A stretch of DNA of 64,000 nt. It comes from Clostridium sp. (GTDB lineage Bacteria; Bacillota; Clostridia; Lachnospirales; Lachnospiraceae). The notes beneath the pieces were generated by a model. That model was given only the letters and a program-made list of their open reading frames with translations, had not been told where the DNA came from and did not search any database. The DNA lies in assembly GCA_023667695.1 (NCBI GenBank), contig JAMOZY010000001.1, positions 1 through 64,000 of the forward strand. Reading direction: 5' to 3'. The translations under genes and the position numbers were made by a program. This document shows, one piece after another, positions 41,648-50,194 of this stretch (the first letter of the stretch is position 1; every line of letters starts with the position of its first letter).

Positions 41648-42943
41648 ATGTATCGTAATCTGATTAATGAGCTGGCAGACTGGCAGGAGCAGGAGGAGAA
41701 AAAAATCCTGTTATTAAAGGGAGCAAAGGGAGTGGGAAAAACATGGTGTGTCATGGATTTTGCCAAAGCGTTTTTTACCAGGACCATACATATTGAATTT
41801 GATAAGGATGCAATTTTGCGGGAGCTGTTCCTGACACCGAACAGTGCGGACTTTATTGACGAGCAGTTGGAATTATTATCGGATATTAATCTGCATGAGG
41901 GGAATATTGGGGATGTTTTATTTGTATTTGATGAGGTACAGGTGGAAGAGGACCTGTTTGCAGGTGTATTGCAATATGTCCGGCAGCGGAAACAGCTTTC
42001 GGTGATTTTGATTGCTTCCTGGGTTGGTCTGCTGCCAGCGGAGAATCTTGTAGTAGATGAGATTATGATAAAGACGATGTACCCAATGACCTTTGAAGAG
42101 TTTTTAATTGCCAATAAGGCCCAGGAGCTTTGCCGGATGATAGAGCAGGAAAAGGTGGAGGGCTTAAAGGAGGATGTGCGTCCGCTGATTTTAGATTATC
42201 TGAAATACTTTTACATTACTGGCGGGATGCCGGAGGTGGTTCTGGATTTCATCAAGCGGAAGGATATGGGTAGTATAGATGAGATTCAGCATCGGATTCT
42301 ACAGGGCTATCGGGAGGATATTCTGCGGCATGCACCAAAGCAGTTTGTAAAGAAGGTGCTGCAGGTCTGGGATAGTGTACCCATGCAGCTGACAAAGGAT
42401 AATAAAAAGTTCATGTATGGGGTGATTGATTCTAAAGCCCGTGCCAGAGAGTACGTGGGAGCCGTTGCATGGCTGGTGAATGCCGGATATGTACGGAAGG
42501 TGCAAAAGGTTTCCAAGGGAATGTCGCCGCTAGAGGATTATATTGACAAGAAGTCCTTCGAGCTATATTATCTGGACCATGGTCTGCTGCGGAGTACCAC
42601 TGGGGTTGCAGCAGAGGAAGCGGAGCGGAATGCGCATATTTTTGATGAAATGAATGGGATTCTGTCAGAGCAGCTGGTGTTGGCGGAATTAACGCTGAAT
42701 GCAAACGTGAAGAAGCTGTACTTCTGGACATCCGAAGCAACGGCCAGGATTGATTTTGTTTTTGAGGATGATGGAGAGGTGATTCCGGTGGATGTGCAGT
42801 CTACCATCCGGACGAAAGCGCAGAATCTGAAGGTATTCCATCAGAAATATAACAATCGGATGTCAATCCGGATTTCCCTGGAGGGACTTAGTTTCCATAA
42901 GGGAAGATTGAATGTGCCTTTGTACGGATTGTGGAATTTTTAA
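41648..42943 (+). CDS. AAA-family ATPase with DUF4143-like C-terminus
   Basis: This 431-residue cytoplasmic ATPase starts MYRNLINELADWQEQEEKK. It has Walker A GAKGVGKT near residue 20 and Walker B VLFVFDEVQ near residue 90, followed by PMTFEEFLIANKAQEL, typical of the AAA_14/DUF4143 family. The C-terminal part (YLDHGLLRSTTGV, ATARIDFVFEDDGEVIPVDVQS) resembles the nuclease-like DUF4143 domain, with Asp and Glu-rich strands. Such proteins are common in gut bacteria and archaea, often as isolated or mobile genes, and their function is unknown. GGAGGG lies 7 bases before the ATG chosen; earlier starts at 41612-41642 are possible. Confidence 0.82.
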   Translation: MYRNLINELADWQEQEEKKILLLKGAKGVGKTWCVMDFAKAFFTRTIHIEFDKDAILRELFLTPNSADFIDEQLELLSDINLHEGNIGDVLFVFDEVQVEEDLFAGVLQYVRQRKQLSVILIASWVGLLPAENLVVDEIMIKTMYPMTFEEFLIANKAQELCRMIEQEKVEGLKEDVRPLILDYLKYFYITGGMPEVVLDFIKRKDMGSIDEIQHRILQGYREDILRHAPKQFVKKVLQVWDSVPMQLTKDNKKFMYGVIDSKARAREYVGAVAWLVNAGYVRKVQKVSKGMSPLEDYIDKKSFELYYLDHGLLRSTTGVAAEEAERNAHIFDEMNGILSEQLVLAELTLNANVKKLYFWTSEATARIDFVFEDDGEVIPVDVQSTIRTKAQNLKVFHQKYNNRMSIRISLEGLSFHKGRLNVPLYGLWNF

Positions 42944-42981
42944 AATAAACGGATTAGAAATGCAATCCCTTAAGAAGCGGG

Positions 42982-42990
42982 TGTTATAAT
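42982..42990 (+). promoter_or_regulatory. Extended -10 promoter of the small membrane-protein gene
   Basis: TGTTATAAT is a full extended -10 element, 24 bases before the start codon, with no clear -35. Confidence 0.5.
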
Positions 42991-43013
42991 AAATAAAAGG
43001 GGAGTGACAGAAG

Positions 43014-43598
43014 ATGAGTAAGAATCAAAAATTAGATTATTGGGCTATTTTATGTGGCAAGGATTATAAAAGGATTCAGATAATGTTAATCGTATCCGTT
43101 ATTTTGTTTTTAGTAATGTGCGTAGTAATCTATTTTTTTGATGGGACCGTAATCGATTTCCTTCACGTATTAACCATTGTATTTTTGATTGGCTCCGGTG
43201 TCTGGTATTTGTATATGATATATGTAAAAAGAAGAGTATATACAGATGAAAAGCTTGATTTATATACAGAGGATATTCTTCAAAATGCGGTGTTTGACAG
43301 CAGAACTTATATTGTTACTAAAAATTATATCTATCATCAGCTTACACCGTGGAAACCAGTGCAATTAAGAAGTGTAGAGTGGGTGTATCGAAAAAGGGTC
43401 AGCAGTGGAACAAATACGGCGGATACTATTGTAATGTGGATGCGAAATGGAAAGAAACAGGAAATCGGACGGAAGCTTAATTTTACGGAAAGTGATGTGT
43501 ACAATCTGGTGAAGGTTCATAATAAATCCGTAATGATTGGAGTGAGTGACGCGAACAGAAAGGAATATAAAGAACGGACGATGAATAATATCCAGTAA
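43014..43598 (+). CDS. Two-segment membrane protein of unknown function, 194 aa
   Basis: No family is recognised with confidence. The protein starts MSKNQKLDYWAILCGKDYKR. Two hydrophobic segments (about 24-43 and 50-71) are followed by a cytoplasmic or outer domain of about 120 residues rich in beta-type stretches (SRTYIVTKNYIYHQLTPWKP, RSVEWVYRKRV). GGGGAGTG precedes the ATG by 8 bases. The layout resembles small stand-alone PH-like membrane proteins, but that is a guess from shape only. Confidence 0.7.
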   Translation: MSKNQKLDYWAILCGKDYKRIQIMLIVSVILFLVMCVVIYFFDGTVIDFLHVLTIVFLIGSGVWYLYMIYVKRRVYTDEKLDLYTEDILQNAVFDSRTYIVTKNYIYHQLTPWKPVQLRSVEWVYRKRVSSGTNTADTIVMWMRNGKKQEIGRKLNFTESDVYNLVKVHNKSVMIGVSDANRKEYKERTMNNIQ

Positions 43599-43659
43599 AG
43601 GAAAAGCAGACGGGTGGGGATATTACTGGAAAGTAGAATGAACTGAAATAATAAAAATA

Positions 43660-43732
43660 AGCTGGAAAAGGGACTTGAACCCTCGACCCCTTCATTACGA
43701 GTGAAGTGCTCTACCGACTGAGCTATTCCAGC
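43660..43732 (-). tRNA. tRNA-Thr (CGT)
   Basis: On the minus strand the acceptor GCTGGAA pairs with TTCCAGC. The anticodon stem CTTCA/TGAAG holds loop CTCGTAA with anticodon CGT, and the T arm has GGGTTCAAGTCC. It complements the TGT-reading Thr tRNA in the first array. Confidence 0.95.
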
Positions 43733-43746
43733 AAATCAACAGCAAT

Positions 43747-43775
43747 ATAATACTATATTCTCAGAAGAATTTCAA
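43747..43775 (-). promoter_or_regulatory. Promoter of tRNA-Thr (CGT)
   Basis: On the minus strand TTGAAA is followed after 17 bases by TATTAT, 14 bases before the tRNA 5' end. Confidence 0.75.
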
Positions 43776-43784
43776 CCATTTTTT

Positions 43785-43812
43785 AAGGGTCACATCATAA
43801 GATGTGACCCTT
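43785..43812. repeat. Perfect 12-bp inverted repeat upstream of tRNA-Thr
   Basis: AAGGGTCACATC pairs perfectly with GATGTGACCCTT around ATAA. On the minus strand it is followed by A residues, not T, so it is a poor terminator in either direction. It sits between the dispanin gene end and the tRNA-Thr promoter and could be an operator or a processing hairpin. Confidence 0.65.
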
Positions 43813-43876
43813 CTTGCAGCCGACAATGCAGCCGGCAAGATGTTCCTGCTTTTCCAAAACAGCACCAAAGGTTCTT

Positions 43877-44149
43877 TTAGTAGTAACTAGAACCGGCAGC
43901 CGAGAAAATAGCAGCGCCATACATGACAAAGACAAGAATATTCATAATCAGACCAACAATCAGACCAACAATTAAGGTAATCTTAACCGTCTTTGCCTGC
44001 TTTTCGTAGGTGGTATAATCCCCTTCCTTATATGCGTTATTTGCTAATACGGCAAAAATAATACCAATAATTCCGCAAATAGGGAAGCAGCAAACCAATT
44101 CTGCAATACTTAATCCGAGCATTAAGCCGAATTTATTCTCAGGTACCAT
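43877..44149 (-). CDS. CD225/dispanin-family membrane protein
   Basis: This 90-residue protein has two hydrophobic segments. The first (LSIAELVCCFPICGIIGIIFAVLA) is followed by the basic linker NNAYKEGDYTTYEKQAKTVK, and the second (LIVGLIVGLIMNILVFVMYG) by a short Ala/Ser tail. This CC-F-P and A-K pattern is the dispanin (CD225) hallmark shared with human interferon-induced transmembrane proteins. GGAGGAGG precedes the start. It is 32 bases after a DUF2752 gene on the same strand; the two kinds are often neighbours in Firmicutes. Bacterial function is unknown. Confidence 0.85.
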   Translation of the reverse strand: MVPENKFGLMLGLSIAELVCCFPICGIIGIIFAVLANNAYKEGDYTTYEKQAKTVKITLIVGLIVGLIMNILVFVMYGAAIFSAAGSSYY

Positions 44150-44181
44150 GTTAAATCCTCCTCCTTACATTTTAACCTATT

Positions 44182-44622
44182 TTAGCATGGCGGAGCGAAT
44201 ATGACAAGTACATTTCGTAATATTCCATAGACCACCAGGATTCCGCCAATCCAGAATCCAAACCGTTCCATGATGCGAATGAACAGGAAGCTCTTGTATG
44301 GAATGCCTGTTATATATTGCCATGCAGTATAGAGTAAAAGCAGACAACCGGGAAGAAAACAGGGCATCAGGAGTACATTATAGCGGAATGCCAGCCGGCA
44401 TTCATTCAGACAGAACTGCCATTCGCCGGAACACAGATATCCGATGCTGGAAAAAAGATGACGGACGCTGCGCCCCAGACCGCAGCCGGGACAATAAAGG
44501 CCTGTAAGCTGATAGAAGGTACAGGCAAATCCGGTCTGCAGCCGGAGGGAAAATACGGTGTAGCACAGTATGAAAATCAGAATGGAAATCACAATAATCC
44601 ATCGTTTTACCAGAGGTTTCAT
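44182..44622 (-). CDS. DUF2752-family membrane protein
   Basis: This 146-residue protein has an N-terminal membrane segment (WIIVISILIFILCYTVFSL), then the family motif YCPGCGLGRSV with Cys44, Cys47 and Arg51, and two more hydrophobic segments (including LLMPCFLPGCLLLLYTA). The CPxCGxxR motif defines DUF2752; its role is unknown, though the Cys pair may bind metal or form a disulfide. AAAAGGAG lies 5 bases before the ATG. It precedes the dispanin gene and is probably co-transcribed with it. Confidence 0.87.
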   Translation of the reverse strand: MKPLVKRWIIVISILIFILCYTVFSLRLQTGFACTFYQLTGLYCPGCGLGRSVRHLFSSIGYLCSGEWQFCLNECRLAFRYNVLLMPCFLPGCLLLLYTAWQYITGIPYKSFLFIRIMERFGFWIGGILVVYGILRNVLVIFAPPC

Positions 44623-44757
44623 AAAGTCTCCTTTTATTTGTAACAGGTGTTTTAATTTTATTCCCTTCTGTTTTCTTTATAGACAGGAAAGGGGAAAAAT
44701 GATATTATAATGGTAATTGTATCAGAATATAACCAGAAGTGAAAGGGGGCTGTTTCA

Positions 44758-45849
44758 ATGATTTTTGTACCTACGGATGAGTTGAAGGTCGGAATGCGTT
44801 TAGCGAAGCCGATATATAATAAAAATGGGGTACTGCTTTATGAACGAAATACAAAGCTGACACTACAGGGTATCTATAGTGTGAAGAACTTCGGATTGAT
44901 TGGACTGTATATACTGGAGCCGGCTGAGCCGGTGCCGCCTATGACGCCGGAGGATGTAGAGTTTGAACGGTTTCAGACCATGGCGGTATTTAGCATCAAG
45001 GATGATTTGAAGGCAATCAAGGCTGGACAAAAGCCGGGAGAATTAATGGTATTGGCAAACCGGATTGTCCGGATGTATGGTTCTCTGGAGCATAAGATTA
45101 ATTTCACTCAGAACCTTCGGAGCCAGGAGGATTATGTATATAAGCATGCATTGAATGTAGGGATTCTGGCGGCATTGATGTCTCATAAATTACATATTGA
45201 CGGTGCGGAGCAGATGAATATAGTTGTAGCTGCACTGTTATATGATTTGGGACGTTTGTTCCTGCCTGTGAAGATGCAGAACAAGACGGAAGATTTTTCG
45301 GCTGAGGAATACCAGATGTACCGGAAGGCCCAGTTGGATGGCGTGAAGGTAATTGATGATAATCTGGATATTAATATCAGTGTGAAGCATCTGGTAAAGG
45401 GCTGCCAGCAGCAGGATTATGATTATACGGAAGCTGCCAGTGGAAATGTTCCATGGGGTATTCGTGTGATTCAGGTGGCCCATTATTATGATGTAAGGAC
45501 GGCGATGAACCTGTATGAAGAACCAACTTCAGAGATTCTGGTAGTCCGGGCATTATTGGAAAAGCCTAGGAACTTCGATGCAGCCGTGGTTTCCGCTTTG
45601 CTGAATAGTATTAATATTCTTTCGCCAGGTGTCTGTGTGGAATTGATGAACCGGGAACGGGGGCTGGTCATTCGGGAGAATGAAAAGGAACCGCTGCTTC
45701 CAATCGTATTGAGCTTTGATAAAAATCAAGTATATGATTTGAGTTCCGAGCATATTAATTCAGCGCTACAGATTAAGGACCTGATGAAGACGATGGATAA
45801 TCGGATTGTTGTAGACCAGGATACGCTGCAGGAATATTTAAATCAATAA
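44758..45849 (+). CDS. Degenerate HD-GYP-type signalling protein
   Basis: This 363-residue cytoplasmic protein starts MIFVPTDELKVGMRLAKPIY, the beta-rich N-terminal domain usual before HD-GYP modules (DUF3391-like). The HD-like region begins near residue 127 (YVYKHALNVGILAALMSHKL, His130). The eponymous His-Asp is changed: AALLYDLGRLFLP has Tyr162-Asp163. No GYP motif follows; the region reads VKGCQQQDYDYTEAASG. It is therefore likely an inactive cyclic-di-GMP binder or scaffold rather than a phosphodiesterase. AAAGGGGG precedes the ATG. It fits with the GGDEF protein near 5 kb in a c-di-GMP-using organism. Confidence 0.85.
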   Translation: MIFVPTDELKVGMRLAKPIYNKNGVLLYERNTKLTLQGIYSVKNFGLIGLYILEPAEPVPPMTPEDVEFERFQTMAVFSIKDDLKAIKAGQKPGELMVLANRIVRMYGSLEHKINFTQNLRSQEDYVYKHALNVGILAALMSHKLHIDGAEQMNIVVAALLYDLGRLFLPVKMQNKTEDFSAEEYQMYRKAQLDGVKVIDDNLDINISVKHLVKGCQQQDYDYTEAASGNVPWGIRVIQVAHYYDVRTAMNLYEEPTSEILVVRALLEKPRNFDAAVVSALLNSINILSPGVCVELMNRERGLVIRENEKEPLLPIVLSFDKNQVYDLSSEHINSALQIKDLMKTMDNRIVVDQDTLQEYLNQ

Positions 45850-45859
45850 AGAAGGCATT

Positions 45860-45896
45860 GGCGGGCAGAACATCTGCTCGCCTGTGTGTTTTTTTG
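45860..45896 (+). terminator. Terminator of the HD-type gene
   Basis: GGCGGGCAGA pairs with TCTGCTCGCC (one G-T wobble) around ACA; a T tract of seven follows after a 6-base gap. Family A copy A5 begins directly after this T tract. Confidence 0.8.
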
Positions 45897-45898
45897 TT

Positions 45899-45974
45899 TA
45901 TTCCCGCGTGCAAGGAGGAAAATATCCATGCCTGTATGGATGCTTGACAAATGCCGGGAAAAGCAATCGGGCGG
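45899..45974 (+). repeat. Family A palindromic repeat, copy A5 (diverged)
   Basis: TATTCCCGCG, AGGAGGAAAATA, the diverged hairpin TCCATGCCTGTATGGA, then CTTGACAAATGCCGGG and AATCGGGCGG follow the module order of A4. The ATTTGAC box is changed to GCTTGAC, and GTCAAAT is lost. Confidence 0.7.
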
Positions 45975-46027
45975 CAGAACTGGAATTGATGGTTGTGAAC
46001 CTGAGTTGAAGAAGAAAGGAATTCCCT

Positions 46028-46579
46028 ATGATGAAATGGCTATCACATTTAAAGACAATTAATCATCATAAATGGCTGGTTATGAAGCATTGTTTTCAAT
46101 GTGGACTGTATAAGCAGGGGCTTCTCCATGACCTGTCCAAATACTCCTGGACAGAATTTTCCGTAGGAGCGAAGTATTATCAGGGAGACCGGAGTCCTAA
46201 CAATGCGGAACGGGAAGCAAAGGGATATACTTCCGCCTGGCTTCATCATAAGGGACGGAATAAGCATCATCTGGAATACTGGATTGACTATAGTCTGAAT
46301 TCCGAGGAAGGACTTGCGGGCATGGAGATGCCCGTTCGCTATGTGGTGGAAATGTTCTGCGACCGGATTGCAGCGTCTAAGAACTATCATCCGGATACTT
46401 ATACGAATCAGGCGCCGCTGGAGTATTATGAAAGGGGAAAGAACAAGTATCCCATGCATCCCAATACCAGAGCATTGCTGGAACGGCTGCTTCATATGCT
46501 GGCAGAGGAAGGGGAGGAAAGGACCTTTGCCTATATCCGGACGGATGTCCTTCATAATAAACGAAAAACGGGAAAATAG
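46028..46579 (+). CDS. DUF5662-like protein
   Basis: This 183-residue soluble protein starts MMKWLSHLKTINHHKWLVMKH and is rich in His, Trp and Tyr. Conserved-looking stretches are LLHDLSKYSWTEFSVGAKYYQ, SAWLHHKGRNKHHLEYWIDY and MFCDRIAASKNYHPDTYT. The scattered His/Asp pairs (HDLSK, HHKGRNKHH) suggest a metal-dependent HD-like fold, in keeping with the DUF5662 assignment from memory. AAAGGAA precedes the start; a second ATG follows at once. Function is unknown. Confidence 0.75.
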   Translation: MMKWLSHLKTINHHKWLVMKHCFQCGLYKQGLLHDLSKYSWTEFSVGAKYYQGDRSPNNAEREAKGYTSAWLHHKGRNKHHLEYWIDYSLNSEEGLAGMEMPVRYVVEMFCDRIAASKNYHPDTYTNQAPLEYYERGKNKYPMHPNTRALLERLLHMLAEEGEERTFAYIRTDVLHNKRKTGK

Positions 46580-46728
46580 AGACGCTCAATCTGACCCGGA
46601 AGAGGCATGGAAGCTGTGAGAACAAGCATAGCAGGAGAAAACAGTAAGGATTTTCAGAACGTGACATCGATGATATAGAAATAGCCTTCCAGGAAACAGG
46701 AGCAGAAGAGAAGTGAAAGAGGTTATAT

Positions 46729-49700
46729 ATGGAATTTACCCATTTACATGTCCATACGGAGTATAGTCTGCTGGACGGTGCAAGTAAAATTAAAGAACTG
46801 GCAGCAAGGACAAAGGAGCTGGGGATGGACAGCATTGCCATTACTGACCATGGTGTTATGTATGGTGTGATTGACTTTTACCGGGCATGCCGGGAGATTG
46901 GCATTAAGCCCATTATCGGCTGTGAGATTTATGTAGCGCCAGGCTCCCGGTTTGACCGGGAAGCCGGGCGGGGAGATGACCGGTACTATCATCTGGTTTT
47001 GCTGGCAGAGAATGATACCGGCTATCATAACTTAATGAAAATTGTATCCCGAGGCTTTACAGAGGGGTATTATTATAAACCGCGGGTAGACATGGAGGTG
47101 CTTCAGGAGTTTCATGAAGGTCTGATTGCGCTGAGCGCCTGTCTGGCAGGAGAGGTAGCCGTCCAGATTCGCAGAGGCTTTTTGGCAGAGGCAAGAGAGG
47201 CAGCAATCCGGCATCAGGCAATCTTTGGCAAGGATAATTATTTTCTGGAGCTTCAGGACCATGGAATATCCGACCAGACTATTGTCAATACAGAGCTTTT
47301 AAAGATGTCAAAGGAACTGGGGATTCCTTTAGTTGCGACCAATGATATTCACTATGTCAATGCAGAGGATGCAGAGGCCCATGATTTTCTGCTCTGCATT
47401 CAGACCAATAAGAAGCTGAAGGATGAAGACCGTATGCGGTATGAGGGGGGACAGTATTATCTGAAGTCCCCCGAGGAGATGGAACGCCTGTTTCCTTATG
47501 CAAAGGAAGCATTGGAGAATACCCATCGGATTGCAGAACGGTGCAATGTGGAAATCATCTTTGGCGAGCAGAAGGTGCCAAGGTTCGAGGTTCCGGCACC
47601 CTATGATGCCTTTGGTTACTTGAAAGCATTATGTGAGGAGGGGCTGGAACGACGGTATTCGCCGATTACCAATGAATTGCGGGAACGGCTGGATTACGAG
47701 CTGAACACCATACGGAATATGGGGTATGTGGATTACTTTCTGATTGTATGGGATTTTATTCATTATGCCAAGGAACATGGGATTCCGGTAGGACCGGGGC
47801 GAGGCTCCGCAGCAGGCAGTATCGTGTCCTATTGTCTGGAAATTACCAATATTGACCCCATCCGCTACAGTCTGCTGTTTGAGCGGTTCCTGAATCCGGA
47901 ACGGGTATCCATGCCGGATATTGATATTGATTTCTGCTATGTCCGCAGGCAGGAGGTCATTGACTATGTGGTAGAGAAATACGGAAAAGAAAAGGTCGTC
48001 CAGATTGTTACCTTTGGTACCATGAAAGCAAGAGCGGTTCTGCGGGATGTGGGACGGGTACTGGATTTGCCTTATGCACTGGTGGATTCCGTTGCAAAGG
48101 CAGTACCGAGAGACAGTCAGACGCTGAATATGACGCTGGAGCTGGCGTTACAGGTCAGTCCGGATATCAAGAAAATGTATGAGGAGGATGAGCAGATTCA
48201 CTATCTGATTGACATGGCAAGAAAGCTGGAGGGTTTGCCAAGAAATACTTCCATGCATGCAGCCGGTGTGGTAATCGGTCAGGAGCCGATTGAGGAGTAT
48301 GTTCCCCTTTCCAAGGGAGGCGATGATGCCATTACGACCCAGTTCACTATGACGACCATTGAACAGCTGGGACTTTTGAAAATGGACTTTTTGGGACTTC
48401 GGACCCTGACTGTGATTCAGGATGCCTGTGATATGATATCCAGAAGCAGTAGTGTATCCTTTTCGATTGAGGGCATTGATTATAATGATGCCAATGTATA
48501 CGGCTTGATTAGCTCCGGGCGGACAGAAGGGGTGTTCCAGTTAGAAAGTGCCGGCATGAAATCCTTTATGACAGAGCTGAAGCCGGGCAATCTGGAGGAT
48601 GTGATTGCAGGTATTTCCCTGTACCGGCCGGGTCCTATGGATTTTATTCCAGCGTATATTGAGGGAAAGAATCATCCGGAAAAGATAACCTACGATACCC
48701 CGCAATTAGAAAAGATACTGGCCCCTACCTATGGCTGTATCGTCTATCAGGAGCAGGTCATGCAGATTGTAATGGAGCTTGCCGGTTATACCCTGGGGCG
48801 GAGCGATTTGGTCCGGCGTGCCATGTCGAAAAAGAAGGTAGACGTCATGGAGCGGGAACGGAGGAATTTCGTATATGGAAATCCGGAGGAGGGAGTTCCC
48901 GGGTGTGTCAATCGTGGTATTGAGGAACGGATTGCAAATAAGATTTTTGATGAAATGACGGATTTTGCAAAGTATGCATTTAACAAATCCCATGCTGCCT
49001 GTTATGCAGTGGTTGCGTATCAGACCGCTTATTTGAAATATTATTATCCGGTGGAATTCATGGCGGCATTGATGACTTCCTTTATTGAAAATGCAGGAAA
49101 GGTAACGGAATATATCTATGTGTGCCGGCAGATGGGAATTGAGATTCTTCCGCCGGATATTAATTCCGGTGTGGCGGAATTCTCTGTGAAGGACGGAAAG
49201 ATGGTTTACGGGCTGTCTGCTATAAAAAGCATTGGAAGGAATGTGATTGATGCGATAGTAGAAGAACGGGAGGCAAATGGCAGCTATAAAAGCCTGCAGG
49301 ATTTTCTGGAACGGATGCCGGGCAGAGAGGTAAATAAGAGAACGGTGGAGAATTTGATTCTTGCCGGAGCCTTTGATGGACTGGAAGGCAACCGTCGGCA
49401 GAAGATGATGGTATATCCACAGATTATAGGGAACATTACTGCCTCGAATAAGAATTCCATGACTGGTCAGATGAGCCTTTTGGATTTTCTGGGAGAGGAA
49501 GAGAAGGAAGATTTTGAGGTGAAGCTGCCTCTGGTGGACGATTATAAGAAGGAAGAGAAGCTCATCTTTGAGAAGCAGGTGCTGGGTGTTTACATCAGTG
49601 GCCATCCTTTAGAGGATTACGTTGCATTAATGAAACAGCAGGCGGATGCGACTTCCCTGGACTTTGTGATAGATGAAGAAACCGGTGATACGAATGTTCA

Positions 49701-50193
49701 TGACCAGGGTATCTATACATTAGGGGGAATGGTTTCCCATGTTACCTTAAAATTAACCAGAAATAATCAGAATATGGCATTTGTAACCTTAGAGGATATG
49801 TATGGTGCGGTAGAAGTGGTAGTATTTCCAAAGGATTTTGAGAAAAATCGGAGTATGCTTTTACAGGATGCCAAGCTGTTCATTACAGGAAGGGCATCTG
49901 TATCGGAGGATGAGGCAAAGCTGTTGTTCAGTAAAGCAGTTTCTTTTGAGGATATTCCTCGGGATGTATGGCTGCAGTTTGAGAGCAGAGAGCAGTACGA
50001 CCGGTTAGAACAGCGAATGTATGACATTATTGACCAGTATCCCGGCAGTTCTATGGTGAAGATTTATATTAAAGAAGGGAAGCTGCGTAAGAATCTGCCG
50101 GCACAGTTTGGCATACAGGCATTTGGAGAGGCATTGGAAATGCTAAAGGCTATGACCGGAGCGGAAAATGTAATTGTAAAGGATAAGAAATAA
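46729..50193 (+). CDS. dnaE: DNA polymerase III subunit alpha (DnaE)
   Basis: This 1,154-residue replicative polymerase subunit starts MEFTHLHVHTEYSLLDGASK with the PHP domain, whose metal residues (HVHTEY, TDHG) look intact. The palm carries GPGRGSAAGSIVSYCL and the catalytic aspartates in PDIDIDF (396-402). A third Asp-containing region follows (MDFLGLRTLTVI), then helix-hairpin-helix units and a C-terminal OB fold (YTLGGMVSHVTLKLTRNNQ). Length matches the DnaE1-like family. It overlaps none but is followed one base later by the methyltransferase gene. Confidence 0.97.
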   Translation: MEFTHLHVHTEYSLLDGASKIKELAARTKELGMDSIAITDHGVMYGVIDFYRACREIGIKPIIGCEIYVAPGSRFDREAGRGDDRYYHLVLLAENDTGYHNLMKIVSRGFTEGYYYKPRVDMEVLQEFHEGLIALSACLAGEVAVQIRRGFLAEAREAAIRHQAIFGKDNYFLELQDHGISDQTIVNTELLKMSKELGIPLVATNDIHYVNAEDAEAHDFLLCIQTNKKLKDEDRMRYEGGQYYLKSPEEMERLFPYAKEALENTHRIAERCNVEIIFGEQKVPRFEVPAPYDAFGYLKALCEEGLERRYSPITNELRERLDYELNTIRNMGYVDYFLIVWDFIHYAKEHGIPVGPGRGSAAGSIVSYCLEITNIDPIRYSLLFERFLNPERVSMPDIDIDFCYVRRQEVIDYVVEKYGKEKVVQIVTFGTMKARAVLRDVGRVLDLPYALVDSVAKAVPRDSQTLNMTLELALQVSPDIKKMYEEDEQIHYLIDMARKLEGLPRNTSMHAAGVVIGQEPIEEYVPLSKGGDDAITTQFTMTTIEQLGLLKMDFLGLRTLTVIQDACDMISRSSSVSFSIEGIDYNDANVYGLISSGRTEGVFQLESAGMKSFMTELKPGNLEDVIAGISLYRPGPMDFIPAYIEGKNHPEKITYDTPQLEKILAPTYGCIVYQEQVMQIVMELAGYTLGRSDLVRRAMSKKKVDVMERERRNFVYGNPEEGVPGCVNRGIEERIANKIFDEMTDFAKYAFNKSHAACYAVVAYQTAYLKYYYPVEFMAALMTSFIENAGKVTEYIYVCRQMGIEILPPDINSGVAEFSVKDGKMVYGLSAIKSIGRNVIDAIVEEREANGSYKSLQDFLERMPGREVNKRTVENLILAGAFDGLEGNRRQKMMVYPQIIGNITASNKNSMTGQMSLLDFLGEEEKEDFEVKLPLVDDYKKEEKLIFEKQVLGVYISGHPLEDYVALMKQQADATSLDFVIDEETGDTNVHDQGIYTLGGMVSHVTLKLTRNNQNMAFVTLEDMYGAVEVVVFPKDFEKNRSMLLQDAKLFITGRASVSEDEAKLLFSKAVSFEDIPRDVWLQFESREQYDRLEQRMYDIIDQYPGSSMVKIYIKEGKLRKNLPAQFGIQAFGEALEMLKAMTGAENVIVKDKK

Positions 50194-50194
50194 C

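Noticed and set aside
43785-43812. A terminator for the dispanin gene or the tRNA
   Set aside because: The stem is perfect, but the bases after it are A on the minus strand and mixed on the plus strand, so no T tract supports termination.
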